Of a DNA stretch of 64,000 bases, positions 10,640 through 23,194 are shown one piece after another. The notes beneath the pieces were generated by a model, which saw only the letters and a program-made list of their open reading frames with translations, searched no databases and was not told the origin of the DNA. Both the position numbers and the translations under genes were made by a program. The stretch is from Loripinus fragilis (lineage: Eukaryota; Mollusca; Bivalvia; Lucinida; Lucinidae). The DNA is taken from NCBI GenBank assembly GCA_964019695.1, contig OZ026515.1, positions 43,329,994 through 43,393,993 on the forward strand. Direction: 5' to 3'. How positions within the stretch are numbered: the stretch's first letter is position 1; every line of letters starts with the position of its first letter.

Positions 10640-13140
10640 TCTTAGCTTTATATTGCGGAATTTTCCTCGCTTGCTCATACTCAAACTTCACATTTTTTTT
10701 CTTTTAAATGGAGACCCATTGCTTTGATTTTAATGATGCAAGTGAAAAGATGTATGCAGCTTCAAATAGCTTTTAGCCAATAGATAACCAGAAACTTAAA
10801 ATTTCCTCGCTCAGTTAGCCCATGTGAATGAATGTTATGCAATACCCTCCCCCCCCTCCCCCCAAAGTTTTAAATCGGCTTCTCTGTGTTTGGCCCACCA
10901 ATAATGAAAAGCTTCCTACGCCTATGTAGTTTAATTGCGGTCGGCCATGGCCAGCCGCTTACATAAACTTTAAGCAAAACACACATCAAATTCAGATTTT
11001 GACCAAACCTTTATGCCTTGCTCAGGCTATATTTTATTCGCTGCCGAACAACGAGTGGGGTACCAAATATCGTGAGTTGACCTACAGCGCGAAGTAAACT
11101 ATCCGTGAAATCTATAAGGCTACCTATAGCGCGAGGCAACCTCGTTTGCGAATTTAATTTTCACAAAGAAGGCGTCAATTTGCCCTGCCGCTTATATAAA
11201 CGCAACAAGTATTAGCTTTTCAAAAAAGCTGGCGAAAGTAAAACGTCCCAAAGTCAAAACGTCCTTGATTGGCAAAGATTGCAAGCGAACTTCACATCAG
11301 TAAGCGTACTTATGTGATTGTCATCAACATCTGATCAAATAGAATTACTATGAATTCTGGCACCGTCTTATGACGGTCATGGCAAATAGTTTTTATTCCC
11401 CCAAAGGGAGGCATATAGTAATCAAACTGCCTGTCCTTAGTGTCCTAAGTGTTTGAGTGTTCATATCATATCCAGAGTATATCTCCTATATTATTTTAGG
11501 TAGGAATGCCAAAATTCGTGTCTTAATGCATTTAGGGCCATGGAGCGTCAGGCACCTTTACCACTGCCATCAGATCTAGAAAAATCGTCTCACGAGCATA
11601 AGTCCTAGGAATCCCAAATTTGGTTTGTGAACACATCTTGGGGTCACGGAGTCTGTACATATACAGTTAAGCGACCACTGTGACCTTGATTTTTGCATCA
11701 GTTTTAAGAAAATGTGCTGTCTAGTGTTGTCAAATGATTTTCCATAAATGTGTCGCATGATAGATGCATTACCATAACATACCATGCATAAGCTGGGTGC
11801 TTTCAAAAGATCAAGCAACATACTCGCTGGAAGCATGTGTTAAATGGTAACAAATCACAGTTCAGATGTTAATAATCAGAGCTTAGAATAAATCTATATG
11901 GACAAGCTCTAGAAGTTCAAAATGGAAGCATACAGTGGGCAAGAATACATGTACATACAATGATAGGGCTAAATGACAGCCAGCTTTTTTGAAAAGCATA
12001 TACTTGTAAATTTATTCTTCATAGATAGTTTTAGACGCTCGTTCTTCAGATATAATAAGTATTGTTATTAAGTGAAAATTAACATCTACACGACAGTATC
12101 CTGCATGCAAAGAAAAATGAGAGCTTTGAATCAGCTCTCCTTAAATGTGACTAGTTCCGTTCTCTCTCCCGGACTGTAAAATATCAGTTTTGGTCCTACT
12201 CCATAGAAGATACAGATACATGTACTTCAGTCCGGCCACAGTTGGAACATATTATGTAGCAGCCATTTTGGGTCCCCACCATATATGGTCAAGATCATCC
12301 AGATTGAGAGAGTTACAACTTTCATAGAATGGCCAGTGTTTCGGACATTATTGAAACTTTAGGATAGCGCACTCTCGAGCACAGATGTGCAAATGCACGC
12401 CTTTGCCTCTTCTATCCTATTATATAAGATTGTCAACAGCATGGCCACAGTGCCCCTCCCTGGTCACATCCAGTCAAACCCTAGTACATCGAGGTGCGGA
12501 CATTCTATGACATTTTGCCAATTACACACATTTCACCAATTACACACATTTCACCAATTACACACAGTCTTCAAAGGACTCTCCACTTGCAACATCCCTA
12601 TAATGTCCGCAAGGGCGTATACATCATTTATTTTATACTTAGCAGTGAACTTTATTCATATCAATATGCATAAAATTTAATTTTTATACAGTGGAAAAAT
12701 ATCGTATTCTTACACTGATCGACTATATAGCCAATGGTTAAATTCAGTGATTTATTGATTGATTTATCACTGCATGAACTGAGTACGGACTGGCGTGACG
12801 TCAGTCGGTCGCCAGTTTGACTTTCATGACATCATCTATCTATATATGCCTTGAAACGTTGACAATAGACGATTCAACGTCGTTTTTAAAACCAAAGGAC
12901 GTTCAAAACGTACGTTGAAATATGCGTTTAAGTTCAAACAAGAGTTACGGAAAATTCTAACACTCTGCTCAAGATGATGGAATCGTTATAGGCTCTGAAG
13001 CATTTCATATTTCTAATCTTTTTGTGTGTTAGAATCGAAATAAATTCGCATTGATATTGAATTTTTGCTTAATGTATCACTGTGGGTCAGTCATAAGTGA
13101 ATAAATCACTCACGCTTCATGCTCGTGACTTATTCAAAAT
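10640..13140. other. Non-coding, old dispersed repeats
   Basis: No exon can be defended. Recognisable pieces include a C-tract at 10850-10862, a block beginning TTATTCCCCCAAAGGGAGG at 11394, three copies of a CACCAATTACACACATTT unit near 12535-12568, and a short inverted pair around CAGTGATTTATTGATTGATT at 12746. Confidence 0.5.
11238..11275. repeat. Remnant of a B-type transposon end
   Basis: AAAACGTCCCAAAGTCAAAACGTCC matches, with small changes, the sub-terminal motif GTCAAAACGTCCCC of the element at 17340-19292. Only two motif copies remain and no partner end is seen nearby. Confidence 0.5.
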
Positions 13141-13147
13141 CACTTAA

Positions 13148-13244
13148 GCTGATATTTTCACATGCACGAGATGAAATATAATTGATATTTATCAAAAAAA
13201 GTAAATTTTATTTTTATTTATCTCGTGCATGCGAAAATATCAGC
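13148..13244. repeat. Inverted repeat, 25-bp arms
   Basis: GCTGATATTTTCACATGCAC then GAGAT at 13148-13172 is inverted at 13220-13244 (ATCTCGTGCATGCGAAAATA then TCAGC), with a 47-bp AT-rich loop. There are few mismatches. It is probably the end of a decayed palindromic element. Confidence 0.75.
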
Positions 13245-13849
13245 GATTTCAATCCTGCTACACACTTGCTACAAATACTGATTTTTTCCACCGCACTCTA
13301 TGAAATATATTTGGTTTTCACCCCAAAAAAGTTTGGACTAGGTGGTCATGTGTTTTAGCTGTGCTTTAAAGTTCGAAATGTATTAGTAACTGGGGCTGTT
13401 TTCGTAATATTTTAAGTGTTCAATGGGAATTGGGCTAGACATAGTATGTGTAAAAGTAAGGAGGAAGGCAAAGATCAGAAATTGATACAATCAAATACCA
13501 CACCTGACCCAGGACACCATGAGAAACTGACAAAAACACAAGAAAACATCACATACAAGAGAGCCAAGAGGTCGGCCCTTTCCCAGCAGGTGACCACAAG
13601 GCTGCAAGGAACAGACAAGACAGCATGACAGCATGACAGACATTAAGCACAAACAACAAAAAGGTACCGCCTTGGGACCGTCAGTAAAAACATACTGGAG
13701 GGCTCAAACATGTTTAACGGCGCAAACCTCACCCTTATTTCTGGTGTGGATCAGGACAAATAGATGTTTGGGTCGCATAAAAGACCCCTAACTAAACGAT
13801 ATATCATCTCCTAGTAATTACAAATCGAAATATAGAAAAGAGATGAAAC

Positions 13850-14200
13850 AAAGATAAGGACTCAACAGTACATACAACTGTATGCTGGAGCAAAAGAAAT
13901 CCAACAGTTAAACCCTGGTGGGCCTGACCACAGACACAACATCTCTCATCTATGGATAGAATAACATCCAAATATCTGGATGTAGTTTTAAAAGCGTCAG
14001 TAATATCAGCCTGCTTATCATCAGAAAGAGACACCATATAAAGTTCCTTTCATAATAAAACAAGAATAAATCCGTAATCAGAGGAGCGCAATTAGCGCCT
14101 GTTGGAATCCCTACAATTTGCCTATACAACTTAGTGCCAAATCAAATAAAAATTTTGTCCAACAAAAAGTCAGCGCATCACATGCATTTTGACAAGACCA
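13850..14200 (-). pseudogene. Penelope-like reverse transcriptase relic
   Basis: Read on the minus strand, 14040-14130 encodes LYRQIVGIPTGANCAPLITD followed by LFLFYYERNF, the block with the PTGxNCAPLxAD signature of Penelope-type RT. After a frameshift the minus frame continues MVSLSDDKQADI...FKTTSRYLDVIL near 13955-14037. The second Asp of the expected YLDD catalytic pair is Val here. A stop lies within the upstream IFIxFG block. So this is a dead fragment with a changed active site. Assignment rests on remembered motif shape, not a database search. Confidence 0.6.
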
Positions 14201-14209
14201 TGCATAATA

Positions 14210-15375
14210 TATATTTTATGCTGTTCCAAAGTGAAAATGCACTTCTGTCGTTACATGCATGTTAAGGAGAGCCTTCTCTTTGGAAAACTCTTTCAATAAG
14301 ATAAATAAATTTATCTTTAATTAAATTATGAGGTTAAGTAAGCCACTTCTTATTTAGGAAGGATATTATACCCATAATTTTGTGAATTGTCATCATGGAC
14401 TTTAAGCTTTTTTCCATGCGGGCTATTATGATGCTTTTGAGTGTTTCCAAACTACGGTTTTAGTGTCTGGTTTTAACTGTATTTTACTGTTTTATGTTTT
14501 TATCCATAAGTGGCATTAAATCAAATAACCCTTGAGTTTTATTTATTGTAAAAGAAGTGGCTTCGCTAGGTCTTGGTGTGTCATTTTGATTGTAGCTTGT
14601 TTTCAGACTTTATGATATATGTTGAGTTTTACGACCACATTCAATGTAGGGGGTACTTTCCGAGAACAGTGCTGTTCTATGGCGCATTTTGCTGAGGCTC
14701 CTGTTATATCAGTGTATTTTAGATGCAGCATACCCCTCTAACTCCCCGAAGGCAGCTTGTTTGTCAGGACCGGCGAAACCTAGTTCATGACAGCAGACCT
14801 ATGGCACATGCTTTGTCTGTTTCAGTTTGTTTGTTATGAGCATGCTGCTGTGATTCTTTTCGCTGGGCACTCTTGCTTCTTTCCAAATTTTAAAAACAAA
14901 GTCCATCCGTTGTCCAGGTGTTAAAATGAAAATTTCTACATTGGGGTAAAATCTATAAAATCTAAGATGTATTACACCATAATGGCTAGTCTACTCTTCT
15001 GTCTCAATTTAGCCAAGGTGTGTAAAACGTAGACTTGCTAGTAGCTATATAGTCTAACCGTTGTGCTAACATGACATATTCGTGTCTGGTGTGCACTTCG
15101 GAAACTCACATAAACACTAGTTTTTGCAGTTTTTTGACCATGAAATAGTCTCAGGGTGTCAGTTGCCAGGCCGGATATATACTATCCCCCTGTCTTGACG
15201 TTGTGGCTTGTGAGAGTGAGCCTAATATTGGCTAAACACAAATATTGGCTGGAATTACTGATACAATAACAATACAATAACAATAACGAGACAATGTTTA
15301 TTTTGAGTCCGTGAGACATATAACATAAACGTAAGATCCAAGGGATGTATTAACTGACCCATTTACTTCCGGTGC
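14210..15375. other. Non-coding stretch
   Basis: No gene, hairpin or transposon end was recognised. A CAATAACAATA run lies at 15260-15285. Confidence 0.45.
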
Positions 15376-15656
15376 GTCGATTCTATTATTAATTCATCTG
15401 GGTATTTTAGGCTTTATGTAACCTCACGCTGAAGAGTTCCGCTGAGAAACTCAGTGAAAATAAGGCCAGACGCTTATTAAAAAACGTTCAGAATCCTAAA
15501 ATTTTAATCAATAATATGTCCGTAAATATGTCGGGTTATTTTACAAACACTTTCTTTATCAAATAAATTTCATATTTCTAATCGATGCTGAAAATTATAA
15601 CACAATTTTTTTTAGAAGTTTTAAAGATATTACAAGTTATAAATTCACCAAAAATA

Positions 15657-16504
15657 TTCATAAACAACCTGTTACATCTTATGGATCTATACTACTCGGG
15701 GAATTAATAGCTATAAAAATGGTAATAAATGCAATTCAAAATCAAACAGAGAGAAGAGAAATAAATAATGTAGAAAAAATTCACATTTTCTCAGATAGTC
15801 AGTGTGCTATTGGTCATCTTACACTCGGATGGGAAGCTAAAACACATAAAGCAAGTATACAGGAGGTTAAAATTTCTATACAAGAGTTAGAGAGTGCTGG
15901 AATTCAAGTGGATATATCTTGGACTACGGGACATTCAAATATCCAAGGTAATGAATATGCGGATCAGATGGCCAAAGAAGCGGCAGAAGAAGCCAAAGAG
16001 ATGATGGAGTTGCCACCAATTGTCACAATGGGAGATGTAAAGACTGCAGCAAGAGAATCTGGCAAGATGAAATGGCAAGAAATGTGGGATAAAACAGAAA
16101 AGGGAAGGCATCTCTTCAATTACAGAAATAAAGTAGGTCTTAATTTGGAACATAAATACCAATCAACAAAAGGAGAAATCTCAATTATACAACTTAGAAC
16201 GGGTTATGTCAAACTGAATGAATATCTTCAAAAAACTAACATTGTAGAAAGCAACAAATATCAGTGTAGTCATATAGAATCAATAGGTCACTATTTGCTT
16301 GAATGTCCCTTATATGAAAATCAGAGAGAAAAATTGAGGAGGAAATTGTTCGAAACCTGTGGTATCGCTCATTTGGACTTGAATTTACTGCTAGCTGTCA
16401 AGACAGACGATGCCTACAAAGAGTGGAGAATGTTGATATTGTCAGAATTAGAGACTTTTGTGGCTGAAACTAAACGTTTCGCTACACGACCTTCATGCCA
16501 ATAG
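15657..16504 (+). pseudogene. LINE-encoded RNase H domain, 5'-truncated
   Basis: The open frame runs from the insertion junction. It holds SYGSILLGELIAIKMVI (catalytic Glu), IHIFSDSQCAI (catalytic Asp), WTTGHSNIQGNEYADQMAKE (catalytic His and last Asp), then a Cys/His block CSHIESIGHYLLECPLY typical of the end of I/Jockey-group proteins with RNase H. The first catalytic Asp (usually in YTDGS) is missing because of truncation. About 270 residues remain open without a stop, so insertion is fairly recent. It has no promoter or start and is not expected to work alone. Confidence 0.88.
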
Positions 16505-16610
16505 TTTCAATATGCGCACCACCAAATACGACAAGATAATACAAGTGTTGACAGTGTATTGACCTCACGAAGATACCAGTGTGTTTATATGGCCTTAAGG
16601 CTTTATACAG
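15657..16610 (+). mobile_element. 3' end of an RNase H-bearing LINE
   Basis: This segment is absent from the uninterrupted relatives at 31.04-31.08 and 31.27-31.31 kb. AAATA occurs at both junctions (15652-15656 and 16611-16615) and may be the target duplication. The insertion starts within the RNase H domain, so it is 5'-truncated, as is usual for LINEs. Confidence 0.8.
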
Positions 16611-16745
16611 AAATAAGTAGAGATAACGGAGGATTACCTGTGTATTCACCGAATTGCTTCGATGATCCAGAGCGGGATATGACGTATCACTGGTTGCGTT
16701 TCTTTGTCTTCATCGGGCGTTAGCATGGATCATGTGGTGGCTCAC

Positions 16746-17328
16746 TCACTAGGGGCACTACCGGCGTATGCCGATCTCGCCGAATTTCAACCATGGCGTG
16801 GAAGCAGCTAGGCCTGTTAATGGTTCGTACCACAAAGTAAGTACTGTTGCGCCGTTTTTGCTCGATTGCAGCGGCTTACTACCCGTCCCCGGTCATGTGA
16901 TCGGCGTTAGCTGGAGGCGCAGTCGAGGCAGCGGCGTACGCCGTTTTTGTTCCAAAAACACAGCCAGTGTTTAAGAGAATAATAAAACGGTGGGACCACG
17001 ACGGCTACTTATCTTCGCGAACTGTGGTACCTTGTGCTGTTTAGTATGACCGCCTAGAGTGCATTTCGTACTTTAGGCTAACTTTATTTTGGGTACCAGC
17101 AAGCGCGGGAGCCTTCAAAAGGTAAACAAGGATACAGAAAAATAAAATATATCTGAACAAATCAGCAAATGTGTTCCTGCTATCTTTAAATATCAATTGA
17201 GAAGACCTTGTTTACATTATTTAAACATTTTATATGTTTAAGTTACAGCCAATATCAAATTTTGATAAATGAGGATATAGCGCATGCAGAGACGATTCGT
17301 ACCATTGACGTTTCGTACTAGCCCCCAG
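16746..17328. other. Non-coding stretch
   Basis: Locally GC-richer up to 17050, with a 68-codon open frame (16768-16974) that resembles nothing I know. An AAAGTAAGTACTG donor-like site at 16835 has no supporting exon. Confidence 0.4.
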
Positions 17329-17339
17329 TAGAGTAAAAC

Positions 17340-19292
17340 GGATTACAGTCAAAACGTCCCCAAGTCAAAACGTCCCCTAGTCAAAACGTCCCCGAATTGG
17401 TCAAAACGTCCCCAAAAATTGGTCAAAACGTCCCCATGGTATAAAATGTTGGTCAAAACGTCCCCAAAATTATTTTTTATTATATATTCTATGTAATTTT
17501 CGGCATGATCTGGGATGTTGGAATGAAACTGTTTTAGATAAAGTGTTTTTATAAAGATTCCATTCTGTTATTTCAGTAAAATAGCATTAAGAATGCTATT
17601 TTCCAACAATCCTTCTATACACGATCCTTCAAACATTACAGTATTAAATTTATATTTTCACTAGCTTTTTATGATTTGCTTTGTGGTAATTATCAGACAA
17701 TCGCTATGATTGTAAGTTTGGAGTAGAACTTTATTCAATTTCGAGCAAATATATGCATAAAGTTTAAATCTAAATCTAGGTCTACGCAGTATATAAATCT
17801 CCTTTCCAACAGGCGCAAAATTTGCCTAGGGGAAATGCGTTTGGATAATTAACAAAATTGATAATAGGTGATTAACTCTATTAAAACAGTAGTCTGGTAC
17901 ATGTATAATTGAACTGTTTGATAAAGACGTTTGAAAAACCTGCAGATCAGAAATGATGACAGTGACTCCTCAATTAGGAAACTTTATTAAGAAACTTCCT
18001 TAAGCGATATCCAATACATAGGATATATACACAATGTGTCATATCGCATGCAAAAGAAAAACAATATTTTGTATCTGTTGTGTATTGTTGTGCATTGTGT
18101 ACCTGTGGTATCCCATATGTCGGATGGGTGGAGGCATGCATTTACTTACCGATGGATAAATGTATAAACCGCTATTTATTACGTACGTACGTACATATGC
18201 TCGTACATACGTATGCATATATGTCTTCCTGTTCACGGGTTTTCGGTGTAGTATCTTGTATGAATCTTAAACAGTACAGTGTATCAGAATACAATTACCT
18301 GGTAAACGAATACATTTGTTTGATAAGAAAAAAGGAAAAGGAGAAGGTTAAATTAGATTCTTATAGGTGGGGGCTAAATTACAATGTCATGTTCGATAAA
18401 GATATATTTAAACAAATTTAAAGTTGATATCTCATCCCTTCCCCGGAGATCACTTTATTTGTTACTCTTGTCATACGCACCTGTGCAGTTTGATCTGGGC
18501 CTTTCTACAAATTTTCTATCAAGCAAATTTGGATATTATATACGTTGTATAGAGCGAATAACAACGGCGAGTATCAGACTGCCTGAATGCGCAGCCTGGT
18601 CTGCGCCTTTGTTGTTCGCATGCAACTAAGTTAGGGTTTCTTGTAACATGCTCGCCTGTTGTGAGTAAATGTATGTGTATCTAATAAAAAAGTGAAATTT
18701 AGAAAATAGTGTACGTTTTTATACATGCTATGTTTGTGTTGTTATGTCAGTTCATGTCGTCCTAGTGATGTTCGGTCTACCGTGACTAATTGATCTTGCA
18801 CTTTATTAACGGGTCATACGGAACCAAAGTCAGTGTATAGTATTAACTCTTTGCATGCTGGTGTCTTATCCTGATAACATTTGCAAGTGGCTTATACCCA
18901 GATCAGACCTGACATAATGTGGGATTATCTGGACATTATGACGGCATTTCCGAAACAGTCCTATAAAAACTTATTTTGAAAAAGAAAAAGAAAAGCGGAC
19001 AACAAAAAACGCAAAAAACTATTATCCTTTAATATTGATTAATATAGCATTATGCACATAAAATACCCTATCAAAACATCTTTTCAAACTTTCATACATT
19101 AGTACCATACACTAAAACAAGCTTTTCTTTGTGAGAATCCCATATTTCTTCGAAAAATCTCCTTTGAAAAATGGGGACGTTTTATGGGGACGTTTTAACC
19201 AATCTTTTTTTCGTGTTTGGGGACGTTTTGACCAATTCGGGGACGTTTTGACTAGGGGGCGTTTTGACTAGGGGACGTTTTGACTTGCACCC
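17340..19292. mobile_element. Element B: transposon with mirrored GTCAAAACGTCCCC arrays, 8-bp target duplication
   Basis: AGTAAAAC flanks it exactly (17332-17339 and 19293-19300). The left end starts GGATTACAGTCAAAACGTCC and has six copies of the motif by 17464. The right end, read inwards, starts GGGTGCAAGTCAAAACGTCC and has five or six inverted copies from 19172. The interior is AT-rich and includes a MITE-like piece at 18560-18630, with no transposase. Its end pair resembles that of element E. The superfamily is unknown; 8-bp duplications occur in hAT, P and Zisupton-type elements. Confidence 0.85.
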
Positions 19293-19481
19293 AGTAAAAC
19301 CGGGGTTCATCGGACGGCAGGGTTCATCGGACAGGTCGTTTTATGTCAGCTTTACAGCTCTTCCATCAGACACTTGTTCAGAAAGAAGTTATCCATTTGT
19401 TTTTGCTACCAATCTTCTGTCTGATACTGCACTAAAAATTTGCATAGCGCGTGTCATAACGCTGTGTTCTCATTGGATAAA

Positions 19482-22086
19482 GGCACTGTCTCCGGGTCCG
19501 GTACCGGACCCCTAGACTACGGGTCCGGTACCGGACACCAAGCCACGCCTATGAGGACTGTCTCGGGGTCCGGTAGTTTGTGAAACAACTACTCGGCACG
19601 TCTAGGGATACGGGGATTCGTGTCCGTACCTGCATTTATGTAGTAACTGTTGTTTTACCAACAAAAACTCGTGTTGCAGTTTAACTTTGCTTCGTCCGCC
19701 ATCTTTGATCATCTGTATTTACTGTCACGCTATTCAAACAAGTATAAGCTTATACAAAAGGTATAAGATTTTTAACGGCCAAGAGTGGAAAAAATGACTA
19801 GATATAGATCTAATTTGTCTTACTTTATTCCTTTTATTTTATTTTTCTTATCCTTATTTTTTCAATAAGGTCATTAATAAAGGTAATTAATGTCAGGGGG
19901 AACTTACTATCGCATCAGTGAATTGGCGTAGGGTTTGATGTCCTTTAATTGGTGTTTGTCTCAATGTTCTTATTAATTTATTGTAGTTATCTGTCTACTT
20001 GATTATTAACATAAAGGTAAAAACCAATTTGCACTTTCATTGAAGTAAGAAAACGGTGATTGCAGGTTTCTTTGTTTAATTGCTTTCATACCGGCTAATT
20101 GGTCACATAAATGTCTGTCTGTCTGTCCGCCCGTCCATTCACCACAACCACCAGTGAAACGCATGGGCTGATGGTGGTCCGAAGTTAGTCAAAATAAAAC
20201 AGCTTAAAACGTGGGCCGATTTTGGCCCGATATAACATGCTAGCACGGGAAGTTATTCACAGCGGTGAGACGGTTCTTTTGAGCACCCAAAAGCTTAAGA
20301 CCAAATAAGCACACAAAATCAGACCACTGTCGAACACCAGCCAAACGCGGTGGCTCGACAATAGCATGCTGGCACAGGACGTTATTCACAACAAAACAGC
20401 TATATATGACTATTGAGCTCTACGAAATGTGGTGCTCAGAAATTTATGATAGGGATCTAACATCAGTTGGGCATATTCATGATGCGATAATCCAGAGGGG
20501 GGGGGGCAGGGGCTCCGGAGCCCCCTCCCCCTGAAAAATCATAAGAAATATAGGGTTTCTTAGCAATACTGATCAGGATCCCCTGAAAAATTTAAAAGCT
20601 ACTAAGCCAGCAATGTTGGGCCATCATTAGCACACCAGCGAAAAGCCATTTATGTTCTGCTACATTATTTCAGTCCAGTCGACACAGTGTAGCAAACAGT
20701 GTGGGTCCGGATTAAACTGCTCTCCTAAGAGCAGCCTGATCCAGGTCCACAATGTTTGTCTGTACGGAGAAATTAGCCATTGACGTAAGCATAAGTTGCA
20801 TTTTCCTTATATAACTACCCATATGTCGTCGACTAGTTCGTTATTGAAAGACGTCGTTGAAGCAACCAATATTGACCCAGATCTCATAGGAGCAGTCTGA
20901 TCCTGGTCCCAAATGTTTGTTTGTACAGGGATATTGGCCATTGACGTAAGCATAAGTTGCATTTCCCTGACATAACGACCCATAAGCCGTCTTTGTAGCA
21001 AACAGTGTGGACCCATGTCAAACTGCTATCCTAGGAGTGGCCTGAACCCGATTCGTAATGTTTGTCTGTCCGTAAGACGACTTTGTAGCAAACAGTTTGG
21101 ACACAAATCTGACTGCTCTCCTAGGAACAGTCTGATCAGGGTCCACGGCAAAATTAGCCGTTGGCGTAAGCATTTACATGTACAGACGTAAATTTTAGAT
21201 GCATTTCCGCGATTGAGTCCTTCAACCTATGTAGATCCATTTATAACGTCCCTGTAGCAAATAGAGTGGACCGAGATCAGACTGTTATCATAGGAGCAGT
21301 CTGATCTTGTTCATCACTGTTTGTCATTATTTTAGATGCATTTCCGCGATCGAGTCTTCAACCTTAGGAGATCCATTTGTAACGTCTCTCTAGCAAACAG
21401 TGTGGATCCAGATCAGACTGTTATCGTATGAGCAGTCTGATCTTGTTCAAACACTGTTTGTATTTATGCTAAAAAGTCATGTCCTTTTTAGACCATATCA
21501 GTTGTTTAAAAAAAAGACAAAAAAGACTCAGAGTCTTCCTATAAAGCAATGTACGAATGTCAAAAGATACCAGCAAGATCCACTGCCGTTTTCCCAGTAG
21601 TGAGTCTCTTTGAAAGCTATAGTTGAATAATGAATCTACACTACAGACTAATCAGCTGCCAACGAGTAGTTTAATTGGTTCCTTTAATTGAAGATGAGAA
21701 GATAATTGATTTGTTACAGTTGAGTTAAGTTCTTTTTTTACTTTACCGTTATTATTTGTATACCTTTTGTATAAACTTAATTGTTTGAATAGTGTGACGC
21801 ATGACAGTAAATACAGATTGGTTTCCCTTTGAGGATCAAAGATGGCGTACGAATTCAACATGAGTTTTTGTTGGTAAAATAAATGTTACTACATATACCT
21901 GCAGGTACGGACCCGTATCCCTAGACTTGTCAGTAGTTGTTTCACAAACTACCGGACCCCGAGACAGTCCTCATAGGCGTGGCTCGGGGTCCGGTACCGG
22001 ACCCCTAGAATCAGTGTCTATGGGTCCGGTACCGGACCCGTAGCCCCGTAGTCTAGAGGTCCGGTACCGGACCGGGAGACAGTGCC
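19482..22086. mobile_element. Element D: Mutator-like non-autonomous element, 9-bp target duplication
   Basis: TTGGATAAA flanks it (19473-19481 and 22087-22095). The ends are long inverted repeats: 19482 to about 19768 against about 21756 to 22086, both beginning GGCACTGTCTCC and containing repeats of the palindrome GGTCCGGTACCGGACC. The arms carry matching blocks down to CAAAAGGTATA. Long inverted ends with a 9-bp duplication are typical of Mutator-like elements. The core holds a tandem hairpin array and no transposase. Confidence 0.85.
20690..21465. repeat. Tandem array of family-1 hairpins inside element D
   Basis: About six units, each with a hairpin of the form CAAACAGTGTGGACCCAGAT...AGCAGTCTGATC...TTCAAACACTGTTTG, starting near 20691, 20868, 20998, 21088, 21250 and 21390. 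Spacers include GTAAGCATAAGTTGCATTT. The arms differ between units. Confidence 0.8.
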
Positions 22087-22606
22087 TTGGATAAAAGCCA
22101 GCTCCGAAAAAACACGCCTTGTTTTAAAGGGATTTTAACAAAATGGCGACAGGCGCCGAAAAAAAAACATCGAGATTCGTCACTGGTCTACTTAAACATC
22201 CTGCCCAAAGGGTTTTTACACTAAATTTGTGACTGAAAGTGTTTTTTGACGTGAAAGTAATATTAGATGAAGATAAAAGTGTTTGTTTTATTCATTTATA
22301 TCCGCCAATAGTTCAGATAAATAGGGCGCAAAAGCTGTCCTATGAACCCCTCAAGTTATCACCGTCGATTTTTTACGGAGGGGTTCATCAGACAGTACAG
22401 TGCAAGGTACAGTGCAACTGAAGCTCGAGATTACAGCCCCCTATCTGTCTCTTTTTTCCAAACTACAGGATATATCTGTCTTACTACTGCCCTTTAATAT
22501 ACAAGTATTGATATTTGTTGTTTTTTGAATAAATACAAAGGCATCTTGCGACAATTTATGATAGTAACAGCTAGTGTCACCAGTCGACTTGTCTTGATAA
22601 AAAATG

Positions 22607-22658
22607 CTGTCTGTCTGTCTCTCTGTCTCTCTCTGTCTGTCTGTCTGTCTGTCTGTCA
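22607..22658. repeat. (CTGT)n / (CT)n microsatellite
   Basis: CTGT repeats interrupted by CTCT. Confidence 0.9.
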
Positions 22659-22689
22659 GTCAATAGATTCTCTCTCTCACTCTCTAAGT

Positions 22690-22785
22690 CAGAGCGCAAC
22701 AGTGGCTCAGTGTGGTACTGGTTCAACTCAAGAAGGCGGGAAAACGTCCCGATATGAGTGAAAAATTATTGACTGGGACGTACTG
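22690..22785 (+). mobile_element. Internally deleted family-A SINE
   Basis: CAGTGGCTCAGTG is joined directly to TGGTACTGGTTCAACTCAAG and ends at GACTGGGACGT. Compared with intact copies, about 100 bases from the middle of the tRNA head to the body are missing. Confidence 0.7.
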
Positions 22786-22787
22786 CA

Positions 22788-22863
22788 TGCGCGGATCCAG
22801 GAATTTTTGCCGGGGGGGGGGGGGGGGGGGGGTCCAGGCCTCACTGCCAGAAAACAGCCCTGA

Positions 22864-22894
<31 letters not shown>

Positions 22895-22912
22895 TGGATC
22901 CGCACATGTACT
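22788..22912. repeat. GGATCC-ended inverted element with long G and C tracts
   Basis: Starts ATGCGCGGATCCAGGAATTT and ends CTCTGGATCCGCACATG. Inside are a G run (about 19 bases from 22814) and a C run (nearly 30 bases from 22865). The Gly- and Pro-rich frames here are artefacts of these tracts. Confidence 0.8.
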
Positions 22913-23194
22913 GAAGCATCAGCTCAAAAAACAAACATCCATCTACAAGTTTGCATTTCAAGAATAAAGCCAAATCATCATGCATGATTACTATTTTTAT
23001 AGAAAGACAAAAATACGCATATATGAATCTTAATTAAAACAGACCATGATTATTTACGCCATAGCCATTATCCTCACAATATACCCTAGCGAGGTAGGCC
23101 TGTATCCTGAACATTCAGTTCTTTATGCCTAATGTCTGCATACACTAGCATTTGTTTAAGCAAGAATATGGTTTTACCATAAAACTGTATTTAC

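Larger units (their letters stand above)
15378..16745. repeat. Dispersed repeat interrupted by a LINE insertion
   Basis: The left part (15378-15656: TTTTAGGCTTTATGTAACCT, CGCTGAAGAG, ATATGTCCGTAAATATGTCG) and right part (from about 16611: GGATTACCTGTGTATTCACC, GATCCAGAGCGGGATATGAC) are continuous with each other in the related copies at 30780-31385. The piece between them is therefore an insertion. Confidence 0.8.

Noticed and set aside
13416..13628. 70-codon frame (HEKLTKTQENITYKRAKRS)
   Set aside because: It has the look of a repeat-derived frame next to a retroelement relic; no start context, domain or splice support.
16768..16974. 68-codon frame with GTAAGT-like donor
   Set aside because: No acceptor, no partner exon and no recognisable motif.
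22712..22987. Gly-rich and Pro-rich open frames
   Set aside because: They come from homopolymeric G and C tracts.
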